Assembly: GCA_029239415.1 (NCBI GenBank)
Contig: JAQZAY010000040.1
Coordinates: forward strand, 1 to 18,362
Source: Pseudomonas sp.
GTDB lineage: Bacteria; Pseudomonadota; Gammaproteobacteria; Pseudomonadales; Pseudomonadaceae
Length of the DNA stretch: 18,362 bases
Reading direction: 5' to 3'
Shown here: positions 15,920-18,362 of the stretch, in pieces
Position numbering within the stretch: position 1 is the first letter of the stretch
Layout of the letters: every line of letters begins with the position of its first letter
The notes under the pieces: model-generated
What the model was told of the DNA's origin: nothing
Database searches by the model: none
What the model saw: the letters and a program-made list of their open reading frames with translations, nothing else
Made by a program: the position numbers and the translations under genes

Positions 15920-17016
15920 CCCCACTCAAGCACCTGCTCGCCCCGCTGCTGTGTGCCGGCCTTGCCGCAAGCCTTCCGGCCAGCGCTGAACAGCGTACCC
16001 TGCGGGTCTACAACTGGTTCGACTACATCACCCCACAGGCCCTTGCCGATTTCCGGGAAGAGAGCCAGGTCAAGCTGGTCTACGATATCTTCGACACCAA
16101 CGAAGCACTGGAAGCGAAGCTGCTGACCGGCAATTCCGGCTACGACGTGGTGGTGCCGTCCAATGTGTTCCTGGCCAAACAGATCGAGGCCGGGGTGTTC
16201 CAGCCCCTGGACCGCAGCAAGTTGCCCAACTGGCAGCACCTGGATCCCTCGCTGATGAAGCTGATCGAAGCCAATGACCCAGGCAACCGTTTCGCCGTGC
16301 CGTACATGTACGGCACCGTGCTGATCGGCTTCAACCCGGCCAAGGTCAAGGCCGCGCTCGGCGACCATGCGCCGGTCGACAGCTGGGACCTGATCTTCAA
16401 GGAAGAGAACATTGCCAAGCTCAAGCAGTGCGGCGTTGCCCTGCTCGACTCGCCTTCGGAGATCCTGCCGCTGGCCCTGCAGTACCTGGGCCTGCCTCCC
16501 AACAGCGACAACCCGGCCGACTACAAGAAGGCCGAAGCGCTGCTCTCGAAGATTCGCCCCCACATCACCTACTTCCACTCTTCCAAGTACATGGCCGATA
16601 TCGCCAATGGCGACATCTGCGTGGCGGTTGGCTACTCGGGCAGTTTCTCCCAGGCGGCCAACCGCGCTCGCGAGGCCAGGAACGGTGTGGTCGTCGACAT
16701 GCGCCTGCCCAAGGAAGGCGCGCCCATCTGGTTCGACATGCTGGCGATTCCCAAGGGCGCGGCCAATCCCGATGACGCCCATGCTTTCATCAACTACCTG
16801 CTGCGTCCCGAAGTGATCGCGCCGATCAGCGACTTCGTCGGGTATCCCAATCCGAACAAGGACGCCACCGACAAAGTGGCCCCGGCCATTCGGGATAACC
16901 CCAATCTGTACCCGAACGCAGAAGCCATGACCCGCCTGTATACACTCAAGCCCCTTACCCGGAACGCGGAACGAGCACGGACCCGAGCCTGGACCAAGAT
17001 CAAGTCGGGGACCTAG
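15916..17016 (+). CDS. Polyamine-type ABC transporter periplasmic binding protein (PotF/SpuD-like)
   Basis: This is a secreted substrate-binding protein of 366 residues. Residues 1-24 are a signal peptide ending in ASA; C13 is not in a lipobox. The mature start, RVYNWFDYI, is the hallmark of spermidine/putrescine-binding proteins, whose aromatic box includes this tryptophan. Then come [52 protein letters not shown] and [12 protein letters not shown] 15916 has AGGAG upstream and overlaps the aphA stop by four bases. No permease or ATPase gene is in the window, so it either uses a transporter encoded elsewhere or feeds a sensor. Its ligand may be an acetylated polyamine, given the coupling to aphA. 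The stop TAG overlaps the convergent mocR stop. Confidence 0.92.
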
Positions 17017-18362
17017 CGCCAGGCCTTGCGCAGGCGCATCAAGGCATTGGCAATCTCGGCCTCGCCCACCGCGGCGAAGCCGAGCACCAGCCCTGCCCGC
17101 TTGTCCACAGGCGTTTCGCAGTCATCCAGCCAGTAACCGCTCAGCGGATTGACCTCGACACCAACCGCTTCCGCCCTGGCAACCAGATCCTGCTCCCGGT
17201 CCTGGTTATCCACATCCACCTTCACATGCAGTCCGGCGTCGACCGCGGGCATATTGCCCAGCCCGGAGATATCCACAGGCCACCCGGCCTTGAGCACATT
17301 GCGCCGGCTCAATGCAGCACGCCGCATGCGGCGGATGTGCCGCTGGAAATGTCCCTGGGCCATGAACTGTGCCATGACGTGCTGGGTACTGACTTCCGAA
17401 TGCCTGTCCGCGAGCGCGCGACCTTGGGAGAACGGTTGGACCAGGGACATCGGCAGTACCAAGTAACCCAGGCGCAGCGCAGGGAAAGCAATCTTGCCGA
17501 AGGTGCCGACATAGATCACTCGCCCTGCACGGTCCAGCGCCGCGAGGGGCGCCAGCGGAGCGCCGGTGTAACGATATTCGCCATCGTAGTCGTCCTCGAT
17601 GATCCAGCCATCGCCTCGCTCGGCCCAGGCCAGCAGTGACAAGCGCCGCGCCAGGCTCATGGTCACACCGGTCGGGTACTGATGTGCCGGCGTGACATAG
17701 ACCAGACGGCAATGCTCGAGGTCTGCAAGTCGCCCACAGTCGAAACCCTCGTTATCCACAGGCACGCCTACTACTTGCGCGCCCGCCATCGCCAATGCAT
17801 TTCCCGCCGCTCGATAGCCTGGATTCTCGACAGCCACCTTGTCACCCGGGGACAACAGCACTTGTGCACAAAGGCTGATTGCCTGTTGCGCGCCGCTGGT
17901 GATCACAATTTGCTCAGCCGTACAGGCGAGTCCTCTCGATCCTCGCATGTAGGCGGCGATCAGCTCGCGCAGCTGGAACTCTCCAGCCGGATCACCGTAG
18001 CCCAGGTGCGCCGGATCCGGATTGCGCCAGAAACCCGCCTGCAGCTTGGCCCAGACCTGGAAAGGAAACAGGTCGAATGCCGGGACTCCCACTCGAAATG
18101 CCCGAGGTACTCCGCTTTTGGGCAGCGGTAAATGATGACTTTTCAGGCGCTCGACAGGTCCGCTCAAGGCCCCCTTACTGGATAAAATCCCAGTAAATAC
18201 TGAGGGAAATGTGGATAACCCTGTGGACAAACCCAGGGATAACCCTGTGGGCAGTTGTGTGGATAGTTTCGGAAGCTGGCTGACATAAGTACCGTCGCCG
18301 ACTCGGCTTTCGAGATAGCCCTCGGCATACAATTGGTCGTAGGCGCGCACCACGGTATTGCG
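17013..18362 (-). CDS. MocR-type GntR/aminotransferase regulator (PdxR/GabR family), 5' end missing
   Basis: This is a transcription factor made of a winged-helix GntR domain joined to an aminotransferase-like domain that binds PLP. The visible 449 residues start inside the DNA-binding domain ([28 protein letters not shown]); roughly 50-60 N-terminal residues lie past the right edge. A linker of about 70 residues has the repeat [20 protein letters not shown]. The aminotransferase part begins at [16 protein letters not shown] and contains [20 protein letters not shown] and [19 protein letters not shown], where the lysine should form the PLP aldimine. The linker uses rare codons (several TTA, also CTA, ACA and AGT) and has low GC. 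Polyamine or amino-acid genes nearby are possible targets. Confidence 0.93.
   Translation of the reverse strand, partial: RNTVVRAYDQLYAEGYLESRVGDGTYVSQLPKLSTQLPTGLSLGLSTGLSTFPSVFTGILSSKGALSGPVERLKSHHLPLPKSGVPRAFRVGVPAFDLFPFQVWAKLQAGFWRNPDPAHLGYGDPAGEFQLRELIAAYMRGSRGLACTAEQIVITSGAQQAISLCAQVLLSPGDKVAVENPGYRAAGNALAMAGAQVVGVPVDNEGFDCGRLADLEHCRLVYVTPAHQYPTGVTMSLARRLSLLAWAERGDGWIIEDDYDGEYRYTGAPLAPLAALDRAGRVIYVGTFGKIAFPALRLGYLVLPMSLVQPFSQGRALADRHSEVSTQHVMAQFMAQGHFQRHIRRMRRAALSRRNVLKAGWPVDISGLGNMPAVDAGLHVKVDVDNQDREQDLVARAEAVGVEVNPLSGYWLDDCETPVDKRAGLVLGFAAVGEAEIANALMRLRKAWR
17101..17760. other. Dispersed DnaA-box-like 9-mers inside mocR
   Basis: Two perfect consensus boxes TTATCCACA occur at 17206-17214 and 17752-17760. 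One-mismatch forms are TTGTCCACA at 17101-17109 and ATATCCACA at 17269-17277. All read in the same direction on the plus strand, and three are followed by GGC. They sit in codons for Pro-Val-Asp or Val-Asp-Asn. A match to consensus does not prove DnaA binding. Confidence 0.45.
18175..18266 (-). repeat. 12-bp-phased array of DnaA-box-like sequences with AT-rich flank, in the mocR linker
   Basis: On the minus strand five 9-mers begin every 12 bases: CTATCCACA (18266), CTGCCCACA (18254), TTATCCCTG (18242), TTGTCCACA (18230) and TTATCCACA (18218). The last is a perfect DnaA box, the first and fourth differ by one base, and the other two are weaker. A 14-base direct repeat, GGATAACCCTGTGG, is at 18213 and 18237. 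Beside it, 18175-18218 is about 66% A+T and includes TTACTGG/CCAGTAA (18175-18181, 18190-18196). It encodes the repetitive linker. Confidence 0.6.

Overview
The window is GC-rich chromosomal DNA, and every recognisable gene looks like core genome of a fluorescent Pseudomonas. The closest match is the P. putida group, judged from the gene order pstC-pstS, purEK, LysR/aspA, acetylpolyamine deacetylase and MocR, and from the long Pseudomonas-type PstC. There are no tRNA or rRNA genes, insertion sequences, phage genes or CRISPR arrays. The species is inferred from gene content and memory of related genomes; no search was possible.

Layout. Positions 10-3435 (minus): the phosphate uptake genes pstS then pstC, with a Pho box and -10 upstream of pstS; pstA presumably follows off the left edge. 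3598-4887 (minus): an MHS-type MFS transporter. 4888-5242: a 355-base divergent intergenic region with a possible operator and an unusually self-complementary leader. 5243-6609 (plus): a YciA-type acyl-CoA thioesterase and a YeaD-type hexose-6-phosphate mutarotase. 6629-7453 (minus): a secreted DUF3299 protein and a GlsB/YeaQ-type small membrane protein, both with odd translation-start regions. 7548-9132 (minus): purE and purK, with a terminator-like hairpin inside the purE leader. 9303-10241 (minus): a LysR regulator resembling HypT, divergent from aspA (10420-11844, plus), which ends in a textbook terminator. 12133-13533 (plus): an alanine/glycine:sodium symporter. 13728-17016 (plus): an AraC regulator, an acetylpolyamine amidohydrolase and an overlapping polyamine-binding protein. 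17013-18362 (minus): a MocR-type GntR/aminotransferase regulator, cut by the right edge.

How the genes relate. The left end serves phosphate uptake under PhoB. The purEK pair performs the N5-CAIR steps of purine synthesis. AspA and the neighbouring symporter suggest amino-acid uptake and breakdown to fumarate. The AraC-aphA-binding protein group looks like a unit that captures and deacetylates polyamines, with AraC or MocR as candidate regulators.

I see no new multi-gene system. The unexplained signals are in the DNA and RNA. The strongest is a 12-bp-phased array of DnaA-box-like 9-mers beside an AT-rich segment inside the mocR linker, with more such boxes elsewhere in that gene. Next are a glsB leader that can bury its ribosome-binding site in a perfect 12-bp helix, an attenuator-like purE leader, and competing helices upstream of the thioesterase.
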